DNA of 64,000 nucleotides from QAMX01 sp964448855 (GCA_964448855.1 CAYUXI010000007.1:1-64000); one strand, 5' to 3'. Numbered from the stretch's first letter, positions 51,176 through 60,955 are shown. Notes: a model not told the origin generated them from the sequence alone. Program-made: numbers and translations.

Positions 51176-52573
51176 ATGGCAGATACAGAAAAGCTCAGAG
51201 ACACGCTGCTCATGAAACGTACCAACGGCTACGAACGCATCAGCGGCGCAGAAGTGGCACAGCTCAATGATTACTGCGAAGGCTATAAAGTCTTTTTGAA
51301 CCGCGGGAAAACCGAAAGGGAAGCGGCAGAAGCGGCAGAGGTCATGATTCGCTCAGCGGGCTATCTCCCGTATGAACGCGGAATGACGCTGAAGCCGGGC
51401 GACCGCGTCTATGCTATGAACCATGGCCGCGCCATCGCTGCGGCGATCATCGGCAATGAATCCATGAACAACGGCGCCTGGATCACCGCCGCGCACATCG
51501 ATTCTCCGCGCCTGGATTTGAAGCCGTATCCGCTCTATGAAGAAAGCGACATGGCATTTTTCAAAACCCACTATTACGGTGGCATTCGCAAGTATCAGTG
51601 GGTCACCATCCCGCTGGAGCTGCACGGCATCGTCGTGAAGAAAAACGGCGAAACCGTTAAAATCAACCTGGGTGGCCGGGAAGATGAACCGGCCTTCGTG
51701 ATTACCGACCTGCTGCCGCACCTTTCCAAAGACCAGAACACCAAACCGCTTTCGACGGCATTCTCCGGTGAAAACCTGAATGTCCTTGTCGGCGGCGTTC
51801 CCTATTGCGATGAGGGCAGCGATAAGGTCAAGCTCGCCGTGATGAGCCTTTTGAATGAACGCTACGACATCTGCGAGGAGGATTTCCTTTCCGCCGAGCT
51901 GTCGCTCGTTCCGTCCGGACCGAGCCGCGATATCGGCTTCGATGCCAGCTTTGTCGGTGCCTATGGTCAGGATGACCGCGTCTGCGCGTATACAACGCTG
52001 ACTGCACTGCTGGAAATGAAGGATACGCCGAAGAAAACGTGCGTCTGTATTCTGGCCGACAAAGAGGAAATCGGCTCGGAGGGCGTCTCCGGGATGCAGT
52101 CCGAATGGTACGATACCTTCTTTGCAAACCTCTGTGCATCCACCGCATCCGATCTCCGCACCTGTTATGAACATTCCATCTGCCTGTCTGCGGATGTCGG
52201 TGCCGCGTATGACCCGAATTATGGCGAGGTCTACGATAAACGCAACAGCGCACTGGCCAACGGCGGCGCCATCCTGATGAAATATACCGGCGCAGGCGGC
52301 AAGTCCTCCTCCAATGACGCGACACCGGAGCTCATCGCGAAAATCCGCCGCGTGTTTGACGAAAACAACGTGATCTGGCAGATGGGTGAACTTGGTAAGG
52401 TTGATCAGGGCGGCGGCGGTACGGTCGCAAAATACATGGCAAGCCGCAACATTGACACCGTCGATATCGGTGTACCGGTGATGGCCATGCACGCGCCGTT
52501 TGAAATCACAGCGAAGCTCGACGTCTATATGATGTACCGTGCATCAAAAGCATTTTTTGCACTTGAAAAATAA
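51176..52573 (+). CDS. M18-family aminopeptidase (465 aa)
   Basis: M18 metallopeptidase: TAAHIDSPRLDLKP (His and Asp ligands), CILADKEEIGSEG (Glu ligands), LSADVGAAYDPN, and PVMAMHAPFE with the last His. These tetrahedral enzymes cut acidic or neutral N-terminal residues with two metal ions. ATG 51176 lies 9 bases after AGGAGG. An upstream in-frame ATG overlaps the coaE end and is unlikely. Confidence 0.93.
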   Translation: MADTEKLRDTLLMKRTNGYERISGAEVAQLNDYCEGYKVFLNRGKTEREAAEAAEVMIRSAGYLPYERGMTLKPGDRVYAMNHGRAIAAAIIGNESMNNGAWITAAHIDSPRLDLKPYPLYEESDMAFFKTHYYGGIRKYQWVTIPLELHGIVVKKNGETVKINLGGREDEPAFVITDLLPHLSKDQNTKPLSTAFSGENLNVLVGGVPYCDEGSDKVKLAVMSLLNERYDICEEDFLSAELSLVPSGPSRDIGFDASFVGAYGQDDRVCAYTTLTALLEMKDTPKKTCVCILADKEEIGSEGVSGMQSEWYDTFFANLCASTASDLRTCYEHSICLSADVGAAYDPNYGEVYDKRNSALANGGAILMKYTGAGGKSSSNDATPELIAKIRRVFDENNVIWQMGELGKVDQGGGGTVAKYMASRNIDTVDIGVPVMAMHAPFEITAKLDVYMMYRASKAFFALEK

Positions 52574-52591
52574 TGGAATCTGGTATATAAT
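52563..52591 (+). promoter_or_regulatory. Promoter of the aldolase gene
   Basis: TTGAAA (52563-52568), 17-bp spacer, TATAAT (52586-52591). It overlaps the end of the aminopeptidase gene. Confidence 0.8.
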
Positions 52592-52654
52592 ATAGTTGGG
52601 CAGAATGGCTTTCATTTTGTCCGGCCAACAAAGATACAAAAGGAGTTGCATACC

Positions 52655-53590
52655 ATGCCGAAAGTCACATCAACCGAGATGTTCAAGAAGGCCTACGAAG
52701 GCGGTTATGCCATCGGCGCTTTCAACGTCAACAATATGGAGATTATCCAGGGCATCACCGAAGCTGCCCAGCAGGAAAAATCCCCGATCATTCTGCAGGT
52801 CTCTGCAGGTGCCCGGAAATACGCAAAACACGTCTATCTGATGAAGCTGATCGAAGCAGCCATCGAAGACACCGACCTGCCGATCTGTGTCCACCTCGAC
52901 CACGGCGCAGATTTTGATATCTGCAAATCCTGCATCGACGGCGGCTTCACCTCCGTTATGATCGACGGCTCCAAATATTCCTTCAAGGAAAACATCGAGC
53001 TGACCCGCCGTGTCGTTGATTACGCACACGAACGCGGTGTCGTTGTCGAAGGCGAGCTGGGCAAACTGGCCGGCATCGAAGACGCTGTCAACGTCAGCGA
53101 CGAAGATGCACAGTTCACCGATCCGTCCGAAGTTCAGGAATTCGTCGAAAAGACGGGCGTTGACTCCCTGGCCATCGCCATCGGCACCAGCCACGGCGCG
53201 TACAAATTCAAGCCGGGTCAGAAGCCGAGACTGCGCTTTGACATTCTGGAAAAAATCCAGGCTCTGCTGCCGGGCTTCCCGATCGTTCTGCACGGCGCCT
53301 CCAGCGTCATTCCGGAATTCGTCGAACAGATCAACGCCAACGGCGGTCAGATGCCGGATGCCATCGGTATCCCGGAAGATATGCTCCGTCAGGCCGCGAA
53401 GATGGCAGTCTGCAAAATCAACATTGACTCCGACCTCCGCCTTGCAATGACGGCCTCCGTCAGAAAATACTTCGCCGAGCATCCGGATCACTTCGACCCG
53501 CGTCAATACCTCTCCCCGGCAAGAGACGCGATCAGAGGTCTGGTTTCCAACAAAATCCGCAACGTCCTCGGCTCCTCCAACACTCTGTAA
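52655..53590 (+). CDS. fba: Class II fructose-bisphosphate aldolase (311 aa)
   Basis: Zinc aldolase of class II: AFNVNNMEIIQGI, HLDHGADFDICK, VEGELGKLAG, AIGTSHGAYKF and LHGASS. It cleaves fructose-1,6-bisphosphate in glycolysis. ATG 52655 after AAAGGAG. It has its own promoter and terminator, so is a single-gene unit with high expected output. Confidence 0.96.
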   Translation: MPKVTSTEMFKKAYEGGYAIGAFNVNNMEIIQGITEAAQQEKSPIILQVSAGARKYAKHVYLMKLIEAAIEDTDLPICVHLDHGADFDICKSCIDGGFTSVMIDGSKYSFKENIELTRRVVDYAHERGVVVEGELGKLAGIEDAVNVSDEDAQFTDPSEVQEFVEKTGVDSLAIAIGTSHGAYKFKPGQKPRLRFDILEKIQALLPGFPIVLHGASSVIPEFVEQINANGGQMPDAIGIPEDMLRQAAKMAVCKINIDSDLRLAMTASVRKYFAEHPDHFDPRQYLSPARDAIRGLVSNKIRNVLGSSNTL

Positions 53591-53602
53591 CGATTTTTCC
53601 AG

Positions 53603-53636
53603 TGCCCGAAACGGCGTAAAACCGCCGTTTCGGGCA
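53603..53636 (+). terminator. Terminator of fba
   Basis: Perfect 14-bp stem TGCCCGAAACGGCG (53603-53616) / CGCCGTTTCGGGCA (53623-53636), then TATACTTTTTT. Confidence 0.88.
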
Positions 53637-53672
53637 TATACTTTTTTGAGGATCTTCAAAGGAGGTTTGCTC

Positions 53673-54170
53673 ATGAAGGATATTCTGATTCGACTGTCTG
53701 CCCATGCCAATCAGGTCGCCGCCATGCTGGCCACACTGGATCGATCGGCTTTGGCCAAAGGGCAGCTGATCATTTCGCAGTCGTTCCTGAATCAGCTGGC
53801 GGTCATTCTGTCGGATGAAAGCCTGAAATTCCAGAACGTCACACTCAACGATGACGGTACCGTCTGCCTGTCTGTACAGGCGGGCAAACAGATGAATCTG
53901 TCCTACCGGATGAAAATCGACACCTTTCGCATGGCCGATGGCCGCGCAGAAGGCATCATTTCCTATCAGGAGGAACACAAAAACGCCGGAATCGGCGGCG
54001 CACTCCTGCATATGACCGGCAAAAGCGGCCTCGCAGTGGCACTCGGCAAATATCCGTGGCTCCGCGTCAATGACCAGACCATTCAGCTTCAGAAAAACGG
54101 TCTGCCCTCGTCTGTACGGATTCAGTTCGTCTCGGCCGGTCGCGGCGGTCTGCTGTTCCGGACAAACTGA
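53673..54170 (+). CDS. Hypothetical protein (166 aa)
   Basis: The product starts MKDILIRLSAHANQVAAML. Residues 60-110 alternate polar and hydrophobic residues as in a beta sheet (FQNVTLNDDGTVCLSVQAG). No signal peptide or family mark is recognised. ATG 53673 with a perfect AAAGGAGG. The ending (GGLLFRTN) overlaps the 3' end of the convergent glycosyltransferase gene by 104 bases. No promoter was seen; read-through from fba is possible. Confidence 0.65.
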   Translation: MKDILIRLSAHANQVAAMLATLDRSALAKGQLIISQSFLNQLAVILSDESLKFQNVTLNDDGTVCLSVQAGKQMNLSYRMKIDTFRMADGRAEGIISYQEEHKNAGIGGALLHMTGKSGLAVALGKYPWLRVNDQTIQLQKNGLPSSVRIQFVSAGRGGLLFRTN

Positions 54171-55293
54171 GGAGCGCCTGATACCGCTTGGCCGCCCGAT
54201 GACAGATGTCCGGCCAGCCGATGACGAGAGATTTGCGCGCCGCTTCACCACAGCGCCGCAACTGCGAACGATCTTTGCACGCCGTCCAAATCGCCTGAGC
54301 AATGCCGGAAGGGGAATCTTCACAGAGAAACCCGTTCCTGCGGTCGATGATCCCTGTGGCCGCGCCGCTCCCGCGCAAAACAAGAGCGGGCAGCCCCGCC
54401 GCAGCGGCCTCCGATACCACCAGTCCGGCTGTATCGTATGGGGACGGAAACACGAACAGATCGGCGAGCAGATACAGTCCGCGCACCATCTGATCCGAAA
54501 GATACCCGGTAAAGGTGACACGATCCGCCAGCCCCAGCGCTTTCGAAAGCGCAGACAACGGCTCCAAATCCCGTCCCTTTCCGACAAAATACATCTGAAA
54601 ATCCAGTCGCCCGCGCAGAAGTGCCAATGCCTTCAGCGTCTGGGCGATATTCTTTTGATGGATGATTTGCCCGACATACAAAAAGAACAGCCGGGAAGTG
54701 TCCGGCGGTAGCTGCTGAAAAACAGATGCCCTGCAAATCGCATCCTCGGAACCGTCGTGGGCTGCACCTCCGTGCGGCAAAAGCCGGATGGCACCGCGAT
54801 AGCCGTAGGAGCGCAGCATCGATGCAGAGGCGGGATTCATGGTCCAGACCTCGTCTGCAGCCGCATAGAAGGCGGCGATTCCTTTCAACAATGGCCGGAC
54901 AGCCCAGGGCGCGTGCAGCGCCCGCAAAAAATCGGCCCGATAGTTGGTGTGAAAGGATGCGACCAGCGGCACGTGCAGCCGCCGGGCAGTCGCCACGGCA
55001 CGCCATCCGACCGCAAACGGCGAGTGCGCATGAATGATGTCCGGAGAAAAAGCCTGCTCACACCGCAGAAGCCGTGAATCGGCAAAGGGCAAGGCCAGGC
55101 GATACTGAAAGCCGCCGGGCAGGGGCAGGGAAGAGATCGGCACCGTCCCGGGCGTGGAACAGCCGGGAAAGGCCGGTGCAAAAACGCAGCACTGTATCCC
55201 TTCCTGCGGAAGGAAACGGGCATATGCCTGACAAACCGCGCTGACACCGTCAACGGATGGCAGATAGGAATCCGTGTAAATGGCAAGCTTCAT
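54067..55293 (-). CDS. GT4-type glycosyltransferase (408 aa)
   Basis: GT-B fold glycosyltransferase: N-terminal half with YTDSYLPSVDGVS and HAHSPFAVGWRA, C-terminal half with YVGQIIHQKNIAQTLKAL and PSPYDTAGLVVSEAAAAGLPALV, the retaining GT4 pattern. It resembles enzymes that glycosylate diacylglycerol or build surface glycans; donor and acceptor cannot be read. ATG 55293 after AGGAGCGG; an in-frame TTG lies one codon before. The 3' end overlaps the gene at 53673. Confidence 0.88.
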   Translation of the reverse strand: MKLAIYTDSYLPSVDGVSAVCQAYARFLPQEGIQCCVFAPAFPGCSTPGTVPISSLPLPGGFQYRLALPFADSRLLRCEQAFSPDIIHAHSPFAVGWRAVATARRLHVPLVASFHTNYRADFLRALHAPWAVRPLLKGIAAFYAAADEVWTMNPASASMLRSYGYRGAIRLLPHGGAAHDGSEDAICRASVFQQLPPDTSRLFFLYVGQIIHQKNIAQTLKALALLRGRLDFQMYFVGKGRDLEPLSALSKALGLADRVTFTGYLSDQMVRGLYLLADLFVFPSPYDTAGLVVSEAAAAGLPALVLRGSGAATGIIDRRNGFLCEDSPSGIAQAIWTACKDRSQLRRCGEAARKSLVIGWPDICHRAAKRYQALLSLSGTADRRDRPRRTESVQTRADRFSEAEWSGH

Positions 55294-55360
55294 CAATCCG
55301 CTCCTGTCTCAAGAACCCCTCATCAGTCGAGGGAAAATCAATGCCCCGATATTTTGGGAC

Positions 55361-55389
55361 TTGCTTTTTTTAGTGTTTCATGATATCCT
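55361..55389 (+). promoter_or_regulatory. Possible promoter of the sugar isomerase gene
   Basis: TTGCTT (55361-55366), 17-bp spacer, TATCCT (55384-55389): a weak match, as may suit a regulated catabolic gene. Confidence 0.45.
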
Positions 55390-55433
55390 ATGAATATACG
55401 GCAAACAGCCGCAAATAGGAGGATGGATTCCAT

Positions 55434-56273
55434 ATGCTGCACCTGGGTGTTGTAACGCGATCGTTTTCAGACTGGACAGCCGAAGAATGTGCTGTCAAAA
55501 TGGCACAGTCCGGCTTTGCCTGTACAGAGCTTTGCTTTCAGTTCCGTGATCTGGATTGCTGGCGCTATAACGGCTGCGCGGACATTTCTGCGCTGACGCC
55601 GAAAACGGCCGCCGATATCGTTCGCAAATTCTGTGACAACGGGATTGAGGTGGTTTCGGTCGGAGCCTTTTCCAATTTGATGGAGCCGGACGCGGATGCG
55701 CTGGAATCAAACTTCCGTTATTTTGAGCGCTGCATTGAAATTGCCGAGGACAACGGCATTCCAATGATTGCCACGGAAAACGGCTTTGTCCCCGGAAAAC
55801 GCGGCATACAGGCAGACACCTATGAGCGCGATTTTACAGAATTCCGCAACCGAATGACGCGCCTGGCCGACCTGGCAGCAGCACACGGAATCGCAGTCGC
55901 CTTTGAACCATGCGTCCTTGATTTGACGCCGTCCGCCAAACGAACCCGTGATTTTCTGCTGCAAACCGGACGGGACAATCTCCGCATTCTGCTCGACCCC
56001 GCGAATCTGATTGCCACGTCGGATGAATCGGATATGTTCCGCTATTTGGCGCCGTATGTTGCATATTTTCACGGAAAAGACCGCCATGTCAACGATACAT
56101 ACGGCTGTAATCTGGGTGACGGCGATATTGACTGGGTGGAATTTTTCCGCCTGTATCATCAATATTCCGATGGAACCCCCTTCATTCTGGAATACGTCAA
56201 CAGCAAAAACTGCGACGAAATCCGCGATCGCGCCCGGCAGTACGACCGTCAGGCGCAGCAGTCGGTGCACTGA
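55434..56273 (+). CDS. Sugar phosphate isomerase/epimerase-like TIM barrel (279 aa)
   Basis: TIM-barrel xylose-isomerase-like protein: GVVTRSFSDWTAEECAVKMAQSGF at the start, EPCVLDLTPSAKRT in the middle, ILLDPANLI and YFHGKDRH, the usual positions of metal-binding Glu/Asp/His. The family includes inosose isomerases, dehydratases and sugar epimerases. The substrate is not visible, but the gene heads a sulfatase and sugar-uptake locus. ATG 55434 after AGGAGGA. Confidence 0.85.
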   Translation: MLHLGVVTRSFSDWTAEECAVKMAQSGFACTELCFQFRDLDCWRYNGCADISALTPKTAADIVRKFCDNGIEVVSVGAFSNLMEPDADALESNFRYFERCIEIAEDNGIPMIATENGFVPGKRGIQADTYERDFTEFRNRMTRLADLAAAHGIAVAFEPCVLDLTPSAKRTRDFLLQTGRDNLRILLDPANLIATSDESDMFRYLAPYVAYFHGKDRHVNDTYGCNLGDGDIDWVEFFRLYHQYSDGTPFILEYVNSKNCDEIRDRARQYDRQAQQSVH

Positions 56274-56363
56274 AAAACTTATCTGAATTCCTTTGCACTT
56301 GACAAATTCCGCACTGGATCCGTGCGCGATTTGCTGAAGATGAATGAAATCCCGGAAAACATC

Positions 56364-56392
56364 TTGCCTTACGTTTCGAAAAGGGTTATAAT
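56364..56392 (+). promoter_or_regulatory. Promoter of the AraC-sulfatase-transporter operon
   Basis: TTGCCT (56364-56369), 17-bp spacer, TATAAT (56387-56392). Confidence 0.78.
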
Positions 56393-56434
56393 GTAGAGGG
56401 TCTGCTGAAACCGCCGGAAGGGAGAAACACCCAT

Positions 56435-57304
56435 ATGGGAAACCGTGAACTGAAATTCTGTGATGTCGGCGGGAACGAACAGGTTCCAATCGCCGTCAAA
56501 GACGGGTATCATGACGGTCCGGTTCAAATGCACTGTCACGATTTTTATGAATTCGTTTATGTCAAAGAAGGCTTCACGGTTCATTATTATGGCGAATCCA
56601 CGTCCGTACTGACGGAAGGCGATATTTTTGTGATTCCCCCCGGCGTGCAGCACGCGTATACCGGCCTGCACGATACGCGGGTCTATAACTGCCTGTTTAC
56701 GGATGAAGCGCTGACAGATGTGCGTGACGACTTCCGCGGAATGCCGGGAACCGCCTGGCTGTTTCATGAAGAAAGCGGCTATGAATGGACGCGTGTTCGC
56801 CTTGACCCGGCCGAACGGATGCAGATTCTTTCCGTGCTGGAACGGATGTGCGACGAACAGAACAGCCGCCAGCTCGGCTGGCAGATGATGATGAAATCGC
56901 TGCTGATCCGCTTCCTGACGCTCTTTTCCCGCAGCTATGCCACCCATTATCTCGCCAGTACGTCCGAAAAAAACTACCTGAACTATGTGGTACGCGTCCT
57001 GAACTATATCGAACAGCATTTTTCGGAGGAAATCGACCTGACCGGCATGGCCGCATCCGTGGACATTTCGCCGGATTACCTGTCCAGACAGTTCAAAAAG
57101 GTGATGGGGCTCAGTCCGGTTGTCTTTCTCCGCAGCTATCGCCTGGCGCGTGCGATGGATTTGATTCGCGAAGACCATTCCGGCAATTTCGGACAGGTCG
57201 CTCACGCGGTGGGCTATAAGCACCTGAGCCATTTTTCCAGAGAGTTCAAACTCTTTACGGGCATGACACCCAGTGAATACAAAAACAACTATGACAAAAT
57301 CTGA
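56435..57304 (+). CDS. AraC-family regulator with cupin sensor (289 aa)
   Basis: The N-terminal cupin (about residues 25-105; MHCHDFYEFVYVKEG, GDIFVIPPGVQHAY) is followed by two AraC helix-turn-helix units (about 190-289; LTGMAASVDISPDYLSRQFKKVMG, FGQVAHAVGYKHLSHFSREFK). It probably senses a sugar and activates the operon. Its own promoter lies upstream; the sulfatase gene begins 40 bases after its stop, so it seems to be co-transcribed with its targets. Ligand unknown. Confidence 0.92.
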   Translation: MGNRELKFCDVGGNEQVPIAVKDGYHDGPVQMHCHDFYEFVYVKEGFTVHYYGESTSVLTEGDIFVIPPGVQHAYTGLHDTRVYNCLFTDEALTDVRDDFRGMPGTAWLFHEESGYEWTRVRLDPAERMQILSVLERMCDEQNSRQLGWQMMMKSLLIRFLTLFSRSYATHYLASTSEKNYLNYVVRVLNYIEQHFSEEIDLTGMAASVDISPDYLSRQFKKVMGLSPVVFLRSYRLARAMDLIREDHSGNFGQVAHAVGYKHLSHFSREFKLFTGMTPSEYKNNYDKI

Positions 57305-57344
57305 CCACTTCCGGTCAGGCTTTCTCCGGGGGAGGGTCGAACCT

Positions 57345-58757
57345 ATGCAGCAACCTAACTTTCTGATGATCGTCGCCGATCAGCACCGCGCCGATGCCCT
57401 TGGCGCGGCCGGAAAGCTTCCAATCCATACGCCGAATCTGGACGAGCTCTGCGCCCGCGGTGCGCGCTTTGAAAACGCGTTCACGCCGCTGCCCGTGTGC
57501 GCCCCGGCGCGACAGGCTATGCTCTGCGGCCAGAATCCGGACAGCTACGGCGCTTTCTGGAACTATGGCTTCTTTGACGCCGCCTCTCTGGAACCTGAAC
57601 CGTATTGGCCGGAGCAGCTGCGCCGCGCCGGATACCAGACGGCATTTTTTGGCAAATGGGGCGCATCACAGCACCACGGTGCCTGCGAATTCGGCTATGA
57701 ACAGTATACCGGGTTTGATGGATGGCAGAAGCGCGTACAGCAGCTGTATCCGAACCGCACCGTTCCGGACTGGTTCGGCGGCAGGAGCGACTTGCCGCTC
57801 GCTGATTCCAAGACGCATTGGCTGGCTGCACAGGCGGCCGATACCATCCGCAGCTTCACAGCATCGGGCCAGCCGTGGCATATCCGCATCGACTATACCG
57901 ACCCGCACCTCCCGTGCGAGGTGAGCGAACCGTTTTACAGTATGTATGCGGATCAGGAACTCCCTCCCTGGGGCGGTGCAAATGACCCGCTCGAAGGCAA
58001 ACCCTATATGCATCGCCAACAGCTTCTCAACTGGGGGCTGGAGGATATGACCTGGCAGGATTGGCTCCCATGCGTCCGCCACTATTACGGCATGGTCAGC
58101 CAGATCGACGACAGCATCGGCCTGCTGCTCGAAGCACTCCGGGAGAGCGGCGCTCTGGAGCAGACCATCATTCTGTATACGTCCGATCACGGCGATACGT
58201 GCGGCAGCCGCGGAATGCTCGACAAACACTACATCCTGTATGACGACGTCGTCCGCGTACCGCTGATTGTTGCGGGGCCGGGGATTCAGCAGGGGATTGT
58301 GCCGGATGCGCTCGTCTCTGCCGGACTGGATCTCCCGCCGACCATTGATGAATGGTTCGGCGTGACATCGCCGGACGCACAGGGACGTTCCTTCGTCCCA
58401 CTCCTTCAGGGTCAACAGCCGGCGGACTGGCGGACGCAGATTACCGCCTCGTCCAACGGTCAGCAGTTCGGCTTCTTCAATCAGCGGATGCTGCGAGATC
58501 ATCATTATAAGTACATTTGGAACATGACAGACATTGATGAGCTCTATAACCTGGACGAAGACCCGGATGAAAAGGTCAACCGCATCAGCTGGCCAGACGA
58601 GCAGGCGCGTATCTGCAGGATGCGCAGAAACCTGTATGACTGCCTGAAAGCACAGGGCGACCTGTTTTTACAGGGCGGCTGGATGGATCGCCAGCTGCTG
58701 GAGAATAAAAAGAGTCCGTGCCGACCAACCGGGTACGAAAACAACGGAACACGATAA
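57345..58757 (+). CDS. Sulfatase, Cys-type (470 aa)
   Basis: Alkaline-phosphatase-fold sulfatase. The activation motif is VCAPARQAML (Cys52-x-Pro-x-Arg56), where Cys becomes formylglycine; in anaerobes this needs an anSME radical enzyme, not seen here. Other marks: ADQHRADALG for metal binding, FFGKWG, and YTSDHGDTCGSRGMLDKH. No signal peptide, so it works in the cytosol on sulfated sugars already imported. ATG 57345 after GGGGGAGGG; a longer frame starts inside the araC-like gene. Next is a sugar-binding lipoprotein. Confidence 0.93.
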   Translation: MQQPNFLMIVADQHRADALGAAGKLPIHTPNLDELCARGARFENAFTPLPVCAPARQAMLCGQNPDSYGAFWNYGFFDAASLEPEPYWPEQLRRAGYQTAFFGKWGASQHHGACEFGYEQYTGFDGWQKRVQQLYPNRTVPDWFGGRSDLPLADSKTHWLAAQAADTIRSFTASGQPWHIRIDYTDPHLPCEVSEPFYSMYADQELPPWGGANDPLEGKPYMHRQQLLNWGLEDMTWQDWLPCVRHYYGMVSQIDDSIGLLLEALRESGALEQTIILYTSDHGDTCGSRGMLDKHYILYDDVVRVPLIVAGPGIQQGIVPDALVSAGLDLPPTIDEWFGVTSPDAQGRSFVPLLQGQQPADWRTQITASSNGQQFGFFNQRMLRDHHYKYIWNMTDIDELYNLDEDPDEKVNRISWPDEQARICRMRRNLYDCLKAQGDLFLQGGWMDRQLLENKKSPCRPTGYENNGTR

Positions 58758-58778
58758 GAAAATCACGAGGGAATGGAC

Positions 58779-60029
58779 ATGAAAAAAATCAAAATTGTAT
58801 GGATGACTTTGCTGGTGTTTGCCATGCTGCTGCCGATGGCCTCCTGCTCAACGGCAGATGACGGCGTGATCACGCTGAATTTCCTGCGCATCGGAAACGA
58901 TGAAGCGGAAAAACAGTTCTGGATGGACGTCATTGCAGACTATGAAGCGACCCATGAAAACGTCAAAATTGTGTATGATGATGCCGCCATCGGCGATGCC
59001 ATGGACACGAAGCTGACCAGCGGCTTTACCGCAAATGTAGGCCCGGATATCATCGGCCACGGCATCCTTTCCATCGCCAGCCGCGTGGAAGCCGAACAGT
59101 ACATCCCGATCACACAGTATTACAATCAGTGGAGCGAAAAAGACGATCTGATGAGCGGCCTGGTTGATCTGGGTACCTATCAGGGCGAGGTGTATGGCAT
59201 TGCCTACCTGCCGACCCCGTATGTCTTCGCATATCGAACCGACCTGCTCCAACAGGCCGGATATGACCGTCCGCCCGAAACCTGGGAAGAGCTGGCGGAG
59301 TACGCCAGAAAGCTGACGGTCAAAGAGGGTGACCGCATTGTTCAGGCCGGCTTCGCGTTCCCGACCTCCGGCGGCAATATGGTTGAGTTCGATATGTTCA
59401 CCTTCTCCAACGGCGGCCGCTTTGTCGATGAAGCGGGCAACCCGACGCTTAATACGGCGGAAAACCTGGAAGCCCTGCAATATGTGCAGGAGCTGATGGC
59501 AGATGTCAGCATCCCGTACAACAACAACGAGACCAACCCGTTCATGGCCGGCAACGCTGCCATGACCTTTATCGACAACGTCAAGCTGACCCCGATGTTC
59601 TCTGACCCGGAATATCAGGACAAAATCGCAATTGCCATGCCCCCGGCCAATGCAGGCAAAACATCCATGACCTTCTCCGGCTGCCGCCTGCTGTTTATCG
59701 GGAAGGACTGCAAAAACCCGAACGCCGCCTTTGATTTTATCACCTATGCCGTCTCCAAAAATGTCGTGCAGGAGCGCGCACAGCAATTAAAGGCACCGGT
59801 TGTTTTGAATTCGCAGGTCGATGCCTATGCCACCCTGAGCGAGTATAACGACATCCGTGCGCAGTCTGTCGCCAACGGAATCGGTATGCCGGTGACAACC
59901 TGGTCGACGATCTTCCAAAAGGTTCGAAATGAAATGCTGCAAAATGTGCTGAATGGCGGCGACGCGGCACAGGTGCTTGCAGAGGCACAGGAGAAACTGG
60001 AACTCGAAATTGCCAACGCGGCAAAATAA
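58779..60029 (+). CDS. Sugar ABC transporter substrate-binding lipoprotein (416 aa)
   Basis: Extracellular solute-binding protein of family 1: signal peptide with lipobox MASC (Cys23), then LNFLRIGNDEAEKQFW, GIAYLPTPYVFAYRTDLLQQAGYDRPPETWEEL, and AMTFIDNVKL. It binds a sugar outside and passes it to the two permeases that follow. ATG 58779 is preferred; an ATG two codons earlier is also in frame. Ligand is likely a sulfated mono- or oligosaccharide because of the sulfatase gene. Confidence 0.9.
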   Translation: MKKIKIVWMTLLVFAMLLPMASCSTADDGVITLNFLRIGNDEAEKQFWMDVIADYEATHENVKIVYDDAAIGDAMDTKLTSGFTANVGPDIIGHGILSIASRVEAEQYIPITQYYNQWSEKDDLMSGLVDLGTYQGEVYGIAYLPTPYVFAYRTDLLQQAGYDRPPETWEELAEYARKLTVKEGDRIVQAGFAFPTSGGNMVEFDMFTFSNGGRFVDEAGNPTLNTAENLEALQYVQELMADVSIPYNNNETNPFMAGNAAMTFIDNVKLTPMFSDPEYQDKIAIAMPPANAGKTSMTFSGCRLLFIGKDCKNPNAAFDFITYAVSKNVVQERAQQLKAPVVLNSQVDAYATLSEYNDIRAQSVANGIGMPVTTWSTIFQKVRNEMLQNVLNGGDAAQVLAEAQEKLELEIANAAK

Positions 60030-60049
60030 CAGGAAATGCGGACGTGACT

Positions 60050-60955
60050 ATGAAACAGAAATCATCAGGAACTACAAAAAACTCCCGCCGGGATGCTGTT
60101 GCAGCCTATGGTATGCTGCTGCCGTTTCTGATCTTTTTTGCGCTGTTCGTGCTCTATCCGCTCCTGAAAAACCTGTATTACAGCTTCACAAACTATAATC
60201 TGGGCAACAAGACCAAATTCGTCGGCCTTTCGAATTATCGGGAACTCTTTTCAGATTACTGGTTTCTCGAATCCCTGAAGAATACCGCAATTTATGCGCT
60301 CTTCAGCGTCGTTTTTCTGACGGTGTTGGGGCTGTTCATCTCCGTCCTGCTGAACCACCGGTCACGGCTGGTAAAGGTCGCACGGACGGCGATGATCATT
60401 CCGTATGCCACCAGCATGGTCGCCGTCTCCATGATCTGGCTCTATCTGCTGGATCCGACAACCGGTTATCTCAATAAGCTACTGATTACACTGGGCGTTG
60501 ACAATCCGCCGATCTGGCTCAATGACCCTTCACTGGCGCTGCCTTCGCTGATCGCGATCAATATCTGGAAAAACCTGGGCTACTGCATGATCATCTATCT
60601 GGCCGGCTTGCAGAATATCCCACCGGAGCTGTATGAGGCTGCAACGGTAGACGGCGCAGGCTTTCTTCAGAAACACCTGAAAATCACATTGCCGCAGATT
60701 GCACCGGTGACGTTTTTCGTGCTGGTCAACAACTGCATTGAAGCCTTCAAAACCTTTGAACAGGTGCAGATCATGACACAGGGTGGCCCCGTCACGTCTA
60801 CGACGACGGTGGTCTACCAGATCTATGTCCGCGCATTCAATGATTTCCGAATGGGATATGCCGCTGCTATGTCGGTCATCCTGTTCCTGATCATTTTTGC
60901 GGTGACCATGGTCAATTTCCGTGTGTTCAAAAACAGCGCAAACGGAAAGGACTGA
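60050..60955 (+). CDS. Sugar ABC transporter permease, MalF type (301 aa)
   Basis: Six hydrophobic segments and the EAA loop YEAATVDGAGFLQKHLKITLPQI. The N-terminus (AAYGMLLPFLIFFALFVLYPLLKNLYYSF) is typical of MalF/UgpA-like permeases. ATG 60050 with a weak AGGAAA; a GTG two codons earlier is possible. Follows the binding protein by 20 bases. No ATPase gene is in the operon; a shared MsmX-like ATPase is likely. Confidence 0.93.
   Translation: MKQKSSGTTKNSRRDAVAAYGMLLPFLIFFALFVLYPLLKNLYYSFTNYNLGNKTKFVGLSNYRELFSDYWFLESLKNTAIYALFSVVFLTVLGLFISVLLNHRSRLVKVARTAMIIPYATSMVAVSMIWLYLLDPTTGYLNKLLITLGVDNPPIWLNDPSLALPSLIAINIWKNLGYCMIIYLAGLQNIPPELYEAATVDGAGFLQKHLKITLPQIAPVTFFVLVNNCIEAFKTFEQVQIMTQGGPVTSTTTVVYQIYVRAFNDFRMGYAAAMSVILFLIIFAVTMVNFRVFKNSANGKD

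Noticed and set aside
56274..56363. TTGACA near 56300 as a second promoter
   Set aside because: No -10 box at 16-18 bp; the promoter at 56364-56392 is much better.
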